DNA from: Apiospora phragmitis
Lineage: Eukaryota; Ascomycota; Sordariomycetes; Amphisphaeriales; Apiosporaceae
Assembly: GCA_038363925.1 (NCBI GenBank)
Contig: JAQQWL010000015.1
Location: 248,001-312,000, forward strand
Reading direction: 5' to 3'
Length of the DNA stretch: 64,000 bases
The position numbers were made by a program, and so were the translations under genes. The notes under the pieces were generated by a model. The model searched no databases and was not told the DNA's origin. It was given only the letters and a program-made list of their open reading frames with translations. Positions 26,401 through 36,663 of the stretch are shown here, piece by piece; position 1 is the stretch's first letter; each line of letters starts with the position of its first letter.

Positions 26401-26732
26401 TTGCCGGCCTTGTAGTTGAGATACTTGATTCTCCATTCTAGTTACTGAGGTTAGCTGAGACGGGCGGATGAGTAACGGGGTCGACCCCGCAAACCAGCGG
26501 TAACAAGCAGCCGAGAGAAGCGAGTTAACGAGGGAATGAGGGAACAGGTAGCAAGACGATGATGATATGTGATAGCGCCGATGCGACAAGACCGCGCAGG
26601 TTTCGAAACAAATCCTTGCTTGTTGTGATTGTGGGTATACCTGCAGCCAGCCTAAGATCCAGCATACAGACAGGCAAGGCAGTAAAACTCACCTGGCACC
26701 AAGTCCTGCTCAAGCTCCTTTGCGAATTTCAT
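23409..26732 (-). CDS. SYG1: SPX-EXS protein (SYG1/XPR1 family), frame broken once
   Basis: Membrane protein whose SPX domain senses inositol pyrophosphates and whose EXS domain exports phosphate in animals (XPR1). Exons: 26693..26732 (MKFAKELEQDLVP), 24666..26437, 24516..24605, 23409..24468. The SPX core is seen at the N-terminus (WRIKYLNYKAGKKYV), at about 227-250 and at about 353-390. Membrane helices start near 450, and the EXS core includes WFAYS and VENEHCGNVAQYKASRDVPLPY. The second intron has a GC donor (see its own entry). In the last exon the frame shifts by one base at the C4 run 23939..23942: removing one base restores RGMW-ALLRVENEHC and an acidic tail, 986 residues in all. Total length minus one base is divisible by three, consistent with a single extra base. 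As written, translation would leave frame and stop at 23686. Confidence 0.88.
24606..24665 (-). other. GC-AG intron in SYG1
   Basis: A 60-nt intron with donor GCAAGT (24665 downwards), GCTGACC branch site and CCAG acceptor. Only this join links WFAYSH to YRLLFAGLFPVEFRDFF, which is continuous in the EXS family. No GT donor nearby keeps the frame. Confidence 0.8.
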
Positions 26733-27556
26733 GACGTCAAACGCATGTTCAAATAACAACCACCACCAAAAGAAGGTTCTCTCGCGGCTGTGGCGTTGGA
26801 TGCTTTCGAGGAACAACAGAGGGAGAATGGGAATTGGTTTCGTACAGAGGTGGTTAAATTAAAGACGTACAGGTACCTGACTATAGGTTCCGTGCCAATC
26901 GAACCCAATGGCTTGTGAAAATAAAGCTGGAAGGAAACCTTACTGTAGGAAATGCGACGGTTATGTAGCACAGGGCCCCCTTTCCGGGTCCTGATTGGCC
27001 AGTGCCTACGCCTGATCGGACATGACTAAGACCAACCAAGCCTAGGAGTCAGAATAGTGTCGATTCTACCATCTACCTGGTAGCCTCGCGATAACAAGAA
27101 CTCGTCGCTGCTTGGTACGACAACGGAATCAGCAGTGCCCGGACCAAGTGGAACAACCAGTGAAACCCTCGAGGCGTCCAACATTAGTCAATCGGTGTAT
27201 AGTCGACTGTTTGTTCCAGCTCGCTTTTACTAGACGACTTTCCCGGCGGTGCAATTGAGGGTCCGTCCTCCAGGCAGCCTGGCCGTCTTCCCGACTGGTG
27301 TACCTGGCCCAGCAACGCCATCCATCCCTGCCCGATGCTCAATTTCCCGACATAGGCCTGTATCGCGCCGGCCTAAGGACTCAGTAGCTGTTGGGCCTTT
27401 GTTTCACTGGCACGTACATACTCGGGAGTCTTGGTAGGTCATGTATTTGAAATGTCGCAGCTGACGCCGACCGACCTGTTGCTGATGTGGCACTATCAGA
27501 TCCGCATCAGCCTGTCAGCCGGGTCTCACCGTTGAGCCTATCGATCTCCGCCTGCT
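26733..27556. promoter_or_regulatory. Divergent intergenic region SYG1 / GH18
   Basis: 824 bases between two divergently transcribed start codons, so it must hold both promoters. I recognise no specific binding site with confidence. Confidence 0.4.
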
Positions 27557-28615
27557 ATGGCATCTTCATCCAGAGGCGCCCTACCAAGGATAGTCATATA
27601 CCACCAAACCATCCATGACCCCAATGGAAGACACATATCCATACTGCCTTTGATAAGCCAACCGGGGGTTGCCGTAACGCACATCATAGTAGCGGCCCTC
27701 CACATCAACGATGATCCAAATGGCCTGACCCTCAACGACCACGCGCCTGCAGACCCCAGATACATCAATCTCTGGGCGGAACTTCGCATTGCGCAAGCAA
27801 GCGGCGTCAAAGTGCTTGGCATGCTGGGCGGGGCCGCCAAAGGTTCCTATACCCGACTCGACCAGGACCACTCATCCTTCGAGGCATATTATGCCCCCGT
27901 TTACAACGTCATCAAAGAAAGGGGCCTCGACGGCATTGACCTGGACATCGAAGAGGCCATGTCACTGGGCGGCGTCATCCGTCTGATTGACCGCGTACGC
28001 TCCGACTTTGGCCCGGACTTCTTGATCACGCTGGCCCCCGTCGCCGCCGCCCTCCTGGATGTTCGCCGCAACCTGAGCGGCTTCGACTACGAGGCCCTCG
28101 AGGTGATGCGTGGCAGCCAGATTGCTTGGTACAACACGCAATTCTACTGCGGCTGGGGCGACGCCAGCACCCCCATCATGTACGAGATGATCGTCGCCCG
28201 AGGATGGGCGCCCGAGAAGGTCGTCATCGGTCTCGTGACGACCGCCGAGAACGGTGCTGGGTTCGTACCGTGGGAGCTTCTGAGGGCGAACCTGACGCTC
28301 TTGAACTTTCAATTTAGTCGCTTTGGCGGCGTCATGGGCTGGGAGTATTTCAATAGCTTGCCGGGTGGTAAAGACAAGCCGTGGGAATGGGCTCAGCGTA
28401 TGACCTCATTGTTGAGGCCCGGCGATGCTGCCGGACTCGGCGAGCCATTTGCCACAGAAAGTACGAGAACGGCCGGAGCAGAGACGACTGATATGTCCAA
28501 GACACTAAGCTTAGGCGTTCAGGTGGCCGATCCGGATCTTGGCACATCGGCAGATGTGCCCGTACCTGCGGATTTCGACTACTTCTCAGACTTCTCAGCC
28601 GGAACTGACGATTGA
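27557..28615 (+). CDS. GH18 glycoside hydrolase, chitinase/ENGase-like, no signal peptide
   Basis: A single-exon protein of 352 residues. The GH18 catalytic motif DxxDxDxE is intact: DGIDLDIEE at 125-133 with Glu132 as the predicted acid/base. Other family features are the beta-strand VKVLGMLGG near 85, a Trp/Tyr-rich region (QIAWYNTQFYCGWGD), and GGVMGWEYFNSLPGG near the barrel end. There is no hydrophobic N-terminus (it begins MASSSRGALPRIVIYHQT), so the protein is probably cytosolic or unconventionally exported. Similar short fungal GH18 proteins act on chitin oligomers or, as ENGases, on N-glycans; the sequence alone does not separate these. The last ~50 residues after the barrel are polar and acidic. 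Confidence 0.85.
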   Translation: MASSSRGALPRIVIYHQTIHDPNGRHISILPLISQPGVAVTHIIVAALHINDDPNGLTLNDHAPADPRYINLWAELRIAQASGVKVLGMLGGAAKGSYTRLDQDHSSFEAYYAPVYNVIKERGLDGIDLDIEEAMSLGGVIRLIDRVRSDFGPDFLITLAPVAAALLDVRRNLSGFDYEALEVMRGSQIAWYNTQFYCGWGDASTPIMYEMIVARGWAPEKVVIGLVTTAENGAGFVPWELLRANLTLLNFQFSRFGGVMGWEYFNSLPGGKDKPWEWAQRMTSLLRPGDAAGLGEPFATESTRTAGAETTDMSKTLSLGVQVADPDLGTSADVPVPADFDYFSDFSAGTDD

Positions 28616-29139
28616 AACTATAGGTTTTAGGAGCGGATTAGCTACAAACCTCAGTTTTACGTCGAGTTATCTGGCCCTTCTTGCGACTAAAATGTGTTTG
28701 AATATATGCCAGTAGAGTGGACCTGTTGCGGCCGGTCTCTGTCGATTCCGGGTCCGTTTCGATTCTCGTCTTCTTCATCGACACCCTCATCCTCAGGCGT
28801 CCTGGGCTTCGTGGTGGTTGTCCCCATATTCCGGTCTTTGTTGCGCACTTGGCCATGGACTCAGATGCTGTACATGTCCTTACATAGAGCTATTAGTATC
28901 GCCAGCCAACGTATTAAAGCCTGCGATCACTATCGTGATCCGTATAAGCCAGGTGTTACTATGGGGCAAAGTCAATTGGTCTACTCTCGTACTGAGTAAA
29001 TACACACAACACGTAACTCCAAATAGCCTCTATGCAGAACGCCATGCATGCAAAACGCCGACACCCCCGACTCCTTAGTTATGAAAATGTACAAACCCCC
29101 AACTCAATATAATCAATGGTTCTCTCGTACGTGCCCGTG
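28616..29139. other. Convergent intergenic region
   Basis: 3' flanks of the GH18 gene and of the minus-strand small protein gene. No gene seen. Confidence 0.5.
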
Positions 29140-29808
29140 TCACCTCATGCCTCCGAATGCCCTGTCCATCTCCTCGCCCTGATCCACCGCCATCTCGCTC
29201 GCCCCCTGCCGGTCCGCCAGGCTCATCTCCGCGAACTGCCCGGCCACCGACAGCGGTGTCCCGGCACCACTGATGCCGTGCTGCTGGTGAGGGTGAGGCG
29301 GCGTCACCATGCCCACGCCCGCCTCCGACATGCTCGTCTTCTTCTCGGGCTCCAGCAGCCGCGCCTCGCTGTCGAGCCAGCCGGGCGCGACGCGGCGCTT
29401 CTCGGCCAGCTCGCGCGCCGCGATGCGCTCCTCGAGCGCCCGCAGCTCCCGCCCGGCCTCCTCCTGCATCTGGGCGACGTGCGCCTGGAGCGCCCGGCAG
29501 CTCGCCACGATGTCGTCCGGGTGCGCCGCGTGGCCCGATGCCGAGACCACGTACTTGGGCTTCGCATCGGCCGAGGCGTTCGCCATGCCGGTCGTCGAGG
29601 ACGGCGGCAGCGTTGATGGCATGCTCTTGTAGGTGTAGGGCAGGGTCGCGGCGACGGGGAGCGTGACGAAGGGCGATACGGTCAGGGGCACCTGGGCCAG
29701 GAGCGGATGCGTGCCTAGAAACAAGATGTAAGGGTTAGAAGTCCGTCTGGTCGATCCCACAAGGTGCAGCAGAGGTAGGAAGCGGCAGTACATACGAGTG
29801 TTGTGCAT
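29140..29808 (-). CDS. Conserved small coiled-coil protein, function unknown
   Basis: Two exons: a 13-nt first exon (29796..29808, MHNT plus one base) and 29140..29714. The intron of 81 nt (29715..29795, GTATGT to CTAG) is in frame. The product is 195 residues. After a hydrophobic Pro/Thr/Val-rich stretch comes a charged helix at about residues 75-115 (HVAQMQEEAGRELRALEER), then APGWLDSEARLLEPEKK and a polar tail. It looks like a conserved ascomycete hypothetical rather than a random frame: strong codon bias and a compact helical core. No domain name can be given. The reading without splicing stays open and would add 27 residues, so either form is possible. Confidence 0.6.
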   Translation of the reverse strand: MHNTRMYCRFLPLLHLVGSTRRTSNPYILFLGTHPLLAQVPLTVSPFVTLPVAATLPYTYKSMPSTLPPSSTTGMANASADAKPKYVVSASGHAAHPDDIVASCRALQAHVAQMQEEAGRELRALEERIAARELAEKRRVAPGWLDSEARLLEPEKKTSMSEAGVGMVTPPHPHQQHGISGAGTPLSVAGQFAEMSLADRQGASEMAVDQGEEMDRAFGGMR

Positions 29809-30238
29809 GGTTGCAGTTGCGCCCTGCGCAGTTGTGTGGCTAACTGTAAGCTGTATTGGTTGAGGTCGAAAGGGGGAGACTTTCAATAGGGCAACGGGTC
29901 ATATGAAAATGGGATGGAGGTTGAAGAGGCGCATTTAAACGACCGAGAGATTCGAATGTGAGGATGTCGGATGGAAAGTATTGATGTACGTAACACCCGC
30001 ACGGTTGCGACAACCCGCCTGTAAATGGACCTTGCCAGTGGGCTGGTTGGTTGATAACCGATAAGCCCCACCATTCAACATTCAAGCTCACTTTCTGGGG
30101 AAGCTCGCAAAGGTCAGTCGAGCCTTGCCCGTCTCAGCAACCGCTTTCTTATACTTGTGCCAATACAGATAGCACGAGGAAGTGTGTGATAATTACTGTC
30201 ATATTCTAGACTCTCTATCATCGACAAACTCATCAGAT
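29809..30238. promoter_or_regulatory. Divergent promoter region
   Basis: 430 bases between divergent start codons of the small coiled-coil protein and the ICln-like gene. It must carry both promoters. No specific site recognised. Confidence 0.4.
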
Positions 30239-31256
30239 ATGCTTCCTACTGTCATAAAGACCTGCCCTTCGGCCGAAAACGACTTTGAGCCTCTGAGTGA
30301 GTATCAGGCCCAGACGCCCGAAACCTTCTTCGACGGGAAGCCCGTGCTTTACGTTCATGACGAGAATGTAAAGGCCTGGTGCTCAACCGAGCACTACAAA
30401 CGACTTTACTTCTTCTCCGGGGATGACTCCGCCCCGAAGCATCCTACCGCACCCGAGAACCTGGCGCTGGAGAACGATGGTGGAAAGCACATGAGAGAGG
30501 AAGCTCAGGTTCAAGTGTTTGTCGGGTCAAGGTAAGAGACTTAACGGCATACAAGCAAATGGCCATCTGACTAAGCGTTCGTATAGCAAATTTATTCTGT
30601 TCTCCCCCAGCAGCGGCACCGGCATTGAGATCCCTTATCCTGCCATCACTCTGCATGCGACCAAGAACTTCCGGAGCCTGCAATCCCCAGACAATGCAGA
30701 CCTCAAGTTCGTAGGCGTCTACATGCAGCTGGAGTTCTCGGGCGACGGCGGTGGCGATGATGACGACGCGTTCGACCCCATCGAGCTCACGTTGATCCCG
30801 TCACAGAACCCCCAGAACTTGTCCGATTCTCGGGTCGATCCGCTCAACGCCGAGCGCAATGCTGCCCTGTTCAACCAGATCTCGGCCTGCTCGAACTTGC
30901 ATCCTGATCCGCAAGACGAAGACGACGACGAGGAAGATGAATCGGACCGGATCATCTTCGAAGGTGAGGCTCTGGAGGGTCTTCCTGGCGCTTTTCAAGG
31001 CCATGCGGACGGTGGCCTGCCTCCGCCTATGCCCGGCAGCTCGGGCTGGATTACTGCTGAAAACGTGAACGAGTATTTCGATGCCGAGGGGAATTGGATT
31101 GGCGGTGGTGGTGACGAAGACGGCGAGGAGGGTGTCAGTGGAGAACTAGGCGAAGGCGCCGGCCGAGTCCGCGTACGAGATGAGGTGGATGGCGAGGGTA
31201 CCAATGGACACAGCAACGAAGACGCAGCCGATTCCAAGCGATCGCGGACTGAGTAG
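30239..31256 (+). CDS. ICln-like (Lot5/CLNS1A family) PH-fold protein
   Basis: Exons 30239..30531 and 30587..31256 are separated by a 55-nt intron (GTAAGA, CTGACTAA branch, TAG), giving 320 residues. In animals ICln chaperones Sm proteins during snRNP assembly; yeast Lot5 is related. Seen in sequence: the early FFDGKPVLYVHDENVKAW strand region, KFILFSPSSGTGIEIPYPAITLHA across the splice join, and YMQLEFS followed by an acidic insert, as in the family's split PH fold. A second acidic stretch (about residues 218-232) and an acidic Gly-rich tail follow. A more upstream ATG at 30182 is in frame but adds an unconserved Ser/Asn-rich stretch, so 30239 is chosen. Family assignment is good; the snRNP role here is inferred. 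Confidence 0.82.
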
Positions 31257-32054
31257 GTTGCCAAAGCATGGCGCAATGGCGAGGAAGAATTGGGACAGCT
31301 TGCCCACGAAGAAGAATGGCGGATTACTTTCTCAATAGGATAGGTATGTGGCCGCTACCCCCTCTCGGACCGTCGCAATGCTTAACATAGTACGTGGTGC
31401 AGATGATACCCAATGAAAAACCACAGAAGGACTACATGACAGTACGAAATGTGCAAAAGCCCCTTTTCGATCTATTTGTGCCTCGTACACTCTCGCGGGG
31501 GACCCGGGCATGGTGCCGGGCGCTGAGACTTGGTGTTAGGTCAGGTCTCGCTCGTTGAGTCCGAGAGCGAGACGAGGTCCAACAACTCGGCACCGAAAAG
31601 CATGATGCTGTGGGTGTGTGAAAACCAAGGCTGGCGAGTCGTGCAACATCCCCTGTGTTTACCGCCCGAAACACGTTGTTATTGATTCTTCCACCGTTGT
31701 CTGGCGCATAAGGTTCAAAGTCGCAGTAGTTGGCAGTCAAACAACATGCCTATTCACACAGAAAACACACTCCAGCTTATCGTGACAAGTCACTGGCACC
31801 AGCCTCTTGTCTCAGAGACGTGGGGTTGGCTGGAATGTACTTTGGTCCAGCGACGCATTCCACAAGATCAATTACCCCTGACTCTACTCGCCTTTTCACA
31901 AGGGCAATCTGTTGTTTGTTTCGCTGCCCTTGACCACCTTCTACGTTCAATCCGCAAACTGTTTACACGGCGGACGACGAGATCGCAGCTTCTGGCCAGC
32001 GAGCTTCAACCTGATTGTTACGCACAAACACTTCCCCCTTCTAGCTAATCCAGA
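31257..32054. other. Intergenic region
   Basis: About 800 bases: 3' flank of the ICln-like gene and promoter plus leader of the one-TM protein gene. A short upstream frame at 31746..32048 has no recognisable motif and ends just before the ATG. No gene called. Confidence 0.5.
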
Positions 32055-34906
32055 ATGCCCAGCCTTGTTCGCGGCTTTGCTTCGATAGAGGCACGGGACG
32101 GAGATTCTGGCTCTTCGACTCTGTCAACGGGCGGCATCGTCGGCGTTGCCATCTCCGGCGCCTTGGTTGTTTTCGTAGTTCTATCACTGCTTCTTGTTTG
32201 TGTCGCGAGACGTCAAGCACGGCGGCGGCGGCTCGTCGAACAAGCAGGATCGGCCACCATAGGATCGCCTTCACAGGATGGCTGGGAAGACAAGTCCCCA
32301 TTCCCCGGCGTTTGCGCAAAAAGTCCATATTCGACAACGAAGGCGACCTGGAGTCAATCCAACAAAGGCATCGCATCTCTCTGCCCGTCATCCCTCCTGT
32401 CTTCTCCAGGCGCCCGAGTCTCAACCTAGCCCCCTTTAGGGATGATGTCCACAGCAGCGGCGGGCAGTCCCAGCGCAGGGAGAAGGAACGTGGCCGAGAA
32501 CTTCGCGAACTCCGACGCAAGAGCTCATGGATCGACGAGGACGCATTGCACGGGCCACGCATATCGAAACCCAAGAGCAAGCACAGCCTGTTGTCGCTTC
32601 GCCGGAAGCTGAGTGCCAGACAAATCTCGAGCAATCCCGCCTTGCTGGGGAGCCCAACCTTGCCCCATGCCGAGCGCAAAGCCCATCCCGGTCCAAACGA
32701 AAGCAACGGCGAAGCTCTGCCTGTTGGGGGAGACATATGCTTGTCTTTTGGAACTGTCCTATACGAGCCCCGTCCGGCGCCGCAGACGGTGAGCGCACCC
32801 CAAGCAAGCCCTACGCGCACCCAGCAGCCTTTAGCGGCGGCGGAAACGACGAGGAACACATACACCATCGCTTTTGAAGCAGCACAGCAACTCGCCGGCA
32901 AATCGCGCCTGCCAGACTCTCAACGGCCACCCCGGCCCTGCACGTCGGCCACAGACTTGTCCGCTATCCTCCAACTGACGGCTGCGAGACTTCAAGACGG
33001 CAACAGAAGCGCGAGACGGCAGACAATGTTTGCGAGAAGCCAGCAGCTTGTCCGGTTCGGAGATGTTCAATACGCAGATGGTGGGCCAGTAAGTCCGGCA
33101 CGAAAAAAGAGTGCACCGGAAGTTATGGTTGCCGAGCTCGAGGCAGCGGAGATGACGAGTTTCCCCAAGGGGCCAACTCCCAGCACGATACAGAAATCCA
33201 GCCACGATCGCCACGTCTCCCACATGTCGCACGTATCGCAGTTTTCGATTGTGTCTGAGGCTGATAGCATGCTCGCTTGCAGGCGAGGTTCGCAGCCCGA
33301 CGTGCAGACTGCATTGTCTAGTCCCAGCCGACATGAGCGGGCCAAAGAGTTGGCGCAAGCCGAGCAGAACCAAGAACTGCGACCTACTACTAGCGGATCT
33401 GAGTCGTTGGCGTTCTCAACACTATATAGTGTAGACGAGGAAACAGACCTCTCGCCAACGAAGAGCCCCGGCACTGAACGTACATATGTTGCTCGTACGA
33501 CGCACCAGCCGTATGAAAGGTACGACACGAGCCCAAAGCTTCCTTTTGACAACGGCGGCAGTCCTCGGGTAAGCAAACTACGCCGGGGAACGTTGGGTCA
33601 GTTTCATGGACCCAGACCCATGCCTCGCCCCGAATGTCCGGCCATGCACGTCAGTCCCCGGTGTAGGGCCGACAAGCCATTGGAGCCTTCATCGCACTTT
33701 TCTATTTACGCTGTAGACGACGATCCGTTTACCGCGGACCTGTCGCCATCCCAGAACTCGCCGCGGCTCTCACAGGTCTTCAAAGTCTTGCCGGCCAACG
33801 TGAACCGCCCCGAGACTGGCCCTAAATCTAGGGACTCGACTCGAGCTACGAGCTCCAAGCCACTAGTGCGGTTCACCAAGGCAACGGCGACGCCCACGCC
33901 GTCGCCCAAGAGCCTGCAGATCACGCTGCCGCCGCCATATGTCACTCAGGGCATCATTGACCGGCTCCCCAGCCCTACGCTTTCGTCGCGCAGTAGCGGG
34001 TCATCAATCCATGAGAGCTCTAGCAACGGGAACAGGACGTCCATCGCCACGACCATCGGCTACAGCACCACGACACTGCTGACCATGCCGAGCCCCGAGG
34101 GCTCCCCGACAAAATTAGATCAAAGGCCGAGGTCGCAAGCTGGATTTCACCGTGACCCCTCAAAGGCTACAGACGACGAAGAAGATGAGCGGCGGGACAT
34201 GGTTCACAACGATATGCCGCGACCCAGTTTCGTCAACCAGTCCAGGTCGCCCTCGGACGGTTCCGTATACTCCTCACAAGCGGAGGGCGAAGAAGAAGTA
34301 GAAGAAGAAGATCGGCTGCCGCCACTCCGTAATGAGGCGACCAACAACGTCGATAATCGAGACAGCACCCAGATAGCCAGCCTGGTGGCCGAGCTCCGCC
34401 GCATGAACAGCCAGGTCAGCCAGGCGAGCGGGTACAGCAGAGCGTCTACGTCGTCGTCGACTACGCTGGGTGCTGTCGCTGAAGTTGGCAGCCCCACGCT
34501 GCCGGCTCTCCGCGGCGGAGGGTTCAGCCCCGGGAAGCGGGGTGGCACTTCGGGGGCCTCCCGAAACTATCTGGCGGTAGGCAGTCCGGAGAAAAAGCCG
34601 TACGAGGAAGGAGATAAGGGGGTTTCGGGCGGTGCTCCGGCGGCACGTCGTTGGGGCAACGAGGGCAGTGCTGGTATAAGTGCTAGAAGAGGTCGGCGTG
34701 GGACTGTAGGTGCCGGTATGGGTTCTGGGACAGGGTTGGCGAGTCGGCTGAAGGAGCTGGATAGACACATGACTGGAGTGTCCAAGCAGGTGGTTGCGAA
34801 ATCACCGGGCCGGAGCAGTTCGATGCGAGTCCGAGTGGAGGCCAGTTCGGAGAGCTTATATGATGAATATGGGTTCCTGAAGAGCTCTCCGGTCGGACGA
34901 GATTGA
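32055..34906 (+). CDS. Single-pass membrane protein with long disordered tail, frame broken once
   Basis: Starts with a short polar lumenal segment, then a membrane helix at about residues 26-50 (GGIVGVAISGALVVFVV). A basic stop-transfer cluster (ARRQARRRR) and a very long Ser/Pro/Arg-rich tail follow, with acidic patches (EEEVEEEDRLPP) and a C-terminal GFLKSSPVGRD. It resembles fungal one-TM hypothetical proteins with phospho-site-rich tails; no function is recognised. The first frame runs only to about residue 83 before the coding signal moves to another frame. One missing C at the C4 run 32303..32306 would join WEDKSPFP to RRLRKKSIFDNEGDLES and give 950 residues. An intron at 32212..32276 would also fix the frame, but it has a weak donor and no branch site. 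Gene certain, exact join uncertain. Confidence 0.7.
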
Positions 34907-36663
34907 CGGATGATGACCTGATGCAGCGTTACGTTTTCGTTTTGTACGTATTCACGATTGATGGGTTGTCATGTTCATGAAATCACTATGCGAGAAACCT
35001 GGACTACGGAGTTATGTATTCCGATGTGGGGGGAATACGTCCAAGAACAACTCTCCATATCTAAAGAAACGAGTAAGTATCTAAGCTATCAATACAAGAC
35101 TTCATCAATGGTAACCGAGAATGTCCTCAATTCATATGCAGGGGCGGACGCCCCAAGCACCAAGTGTCACATTTCATGAAGCAATCCACTCGTAATCGCA
35201 GAGCACAGTAGACCTCGAAATCGATCTGCCTTGGCAATTGTGATCGGAGGACATCGAATTCCATGGTGCCGATGTTTTCCGATGTCCCGCATACTTTTTC
35301 CTCGGCAACGACAACAAAAGGCCCAGCAGCAGAACATGGCAATGTCACCTCTCGTTTCGAATTGAAATCCCACGTTCGAGTCGGTGAACCATGCCAGCGG
35401 GCAGAAGTACGACTCGAGCACCGCACGCGATCCAAGGCGTGAAGCGGGTCGCGTGTGGGCTCCATATCTAGACCCCATATTTTCAATCCGGGGAGAGCCT
35501 GGGGAGACCGACGTAGCGCCGGAGCGGTCGCCTTTTACAGTTCGACCTTTTGTACGGTATAGGTGAAGGGCGCAAGAAGAGGAGGGATAGAGGCAGCCGG
35601 AGCCGTCGTGAATTTCGCAATTCCCCTTAGCACCCGACGCCTCCCGACTAACCCGCCGTTTGATTCTCGCACATCGCCGAATGCTTGAGAACTCACCATT
35701 TTGGCCAACAGCCAGGCCGCTTGTACATGTACAGGTGCCGTAAAAAGCGTTACTGCACACCAAGCGGAACCGTGACGTCACAGGATCTTTTCTCCGCGCT
35801 CGGAGTGGACACCTCGAGGCTGGGTGCGGCAGATGATCGGGACGAGGCAAGAACTCCTATCGGGTTGCCTAAAGAGGCAATCCGACAGCGAACGGCTATT
35901 CTTTCTTCCTCCAACGCTCTGTGTGCGACGACCCCAAGAAGAAGGGACCTCAACCGTATGGATTACCCATTTACTGGAGAGCGCGGCAACATGAGGCTCT
36001 TGCTGGGACGTCACGCATTCTCACCACCAAGGAAACTCGACTAGATTATGAGGCTCATAGCAGAAGTGCATCATCGTCTTGTCCAGCCAGCAAGAATGAA
36101 GACATGTAAGCATACGAGCTTGCTCCTCGAACTAGCGTCATCCCTAACGAATCTTATCCCCCCAGTCTCCCTCCCTCTCCCCCCACACACTAGGGAAGTG
36201 TCATCATCGTTGCTTGATCGTGCTAACGTCAGACTAGCGGGTCTTGCTCAGCACCGCATATTTTGCTGCCATCCCCCTGCATTCTGGACTGCAAAGCATG
36301 GGGCCGAGATGGGTTTTCTGCTTTCTCTGACATGGTGGATCTGGTTGGCCGGCCTTGTCTATTCCAGGCAAGACGGGGTCCGGAAAGCAAGAGAGATCGG
36401 CAATTATTCCCAGTCTACAGTGATCCTAGTCTTGTGCATCCCTACTCAAATAACCATCTGACATCCAAACACTCTTGTCCCGTTGCAAGTGTACAAATAC
36501 CACCCTCGCCCCCCGTTGCACGTCTCCCGAAACCCGTGTCTTGCTAATCCGAACCTCCATCGTGTCTGTTTACCGGTTCCTATAGATGTCTTCTGCATGG
36601 CTCGGCGCTCTTGAGGGGTACTAGTATCATTAAAAACAACCTCGCCGTTCAACAATCTCCAGC
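34907..36663. other. Intergenic region, no gene recognised
   Basis: About 1.75 kb. A minus-strand frame of 227 codons at 35167..35850 is Cys/Arg-rich without any motif and was not called. The last ~500 bases are CT-rich and probably form the promoter and leader of the sugar transporter. Confidence 0.45.

Noticed and set aside
30182..30238. More upstream start for the ICln-like protein
   Set aside because: Adds an unconserved Ser/Asn-rich stretch; the family begins close to MLPTVIKTCPSAEN.
32212..32276. Intron to explain the frame change in the one-TM protein
   Set aside because: GTCAAG donor is weak, no CTRAY branch site, GC-rich, and its removal deletes the expected basic stop-transfer cluster. 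Kept as an alternative only.
32041..32901. Minus-strand frame of 286 codons
   Set aside because: Lies opposite the one-TM protein gene and shows only mirrored composition.
35167..35850. Minus-strand frame of 227 codons
   Set aside because: Rich in Cys, Arg and Ser, no motif, no conserved-looking segments and no splice context; likely chance.
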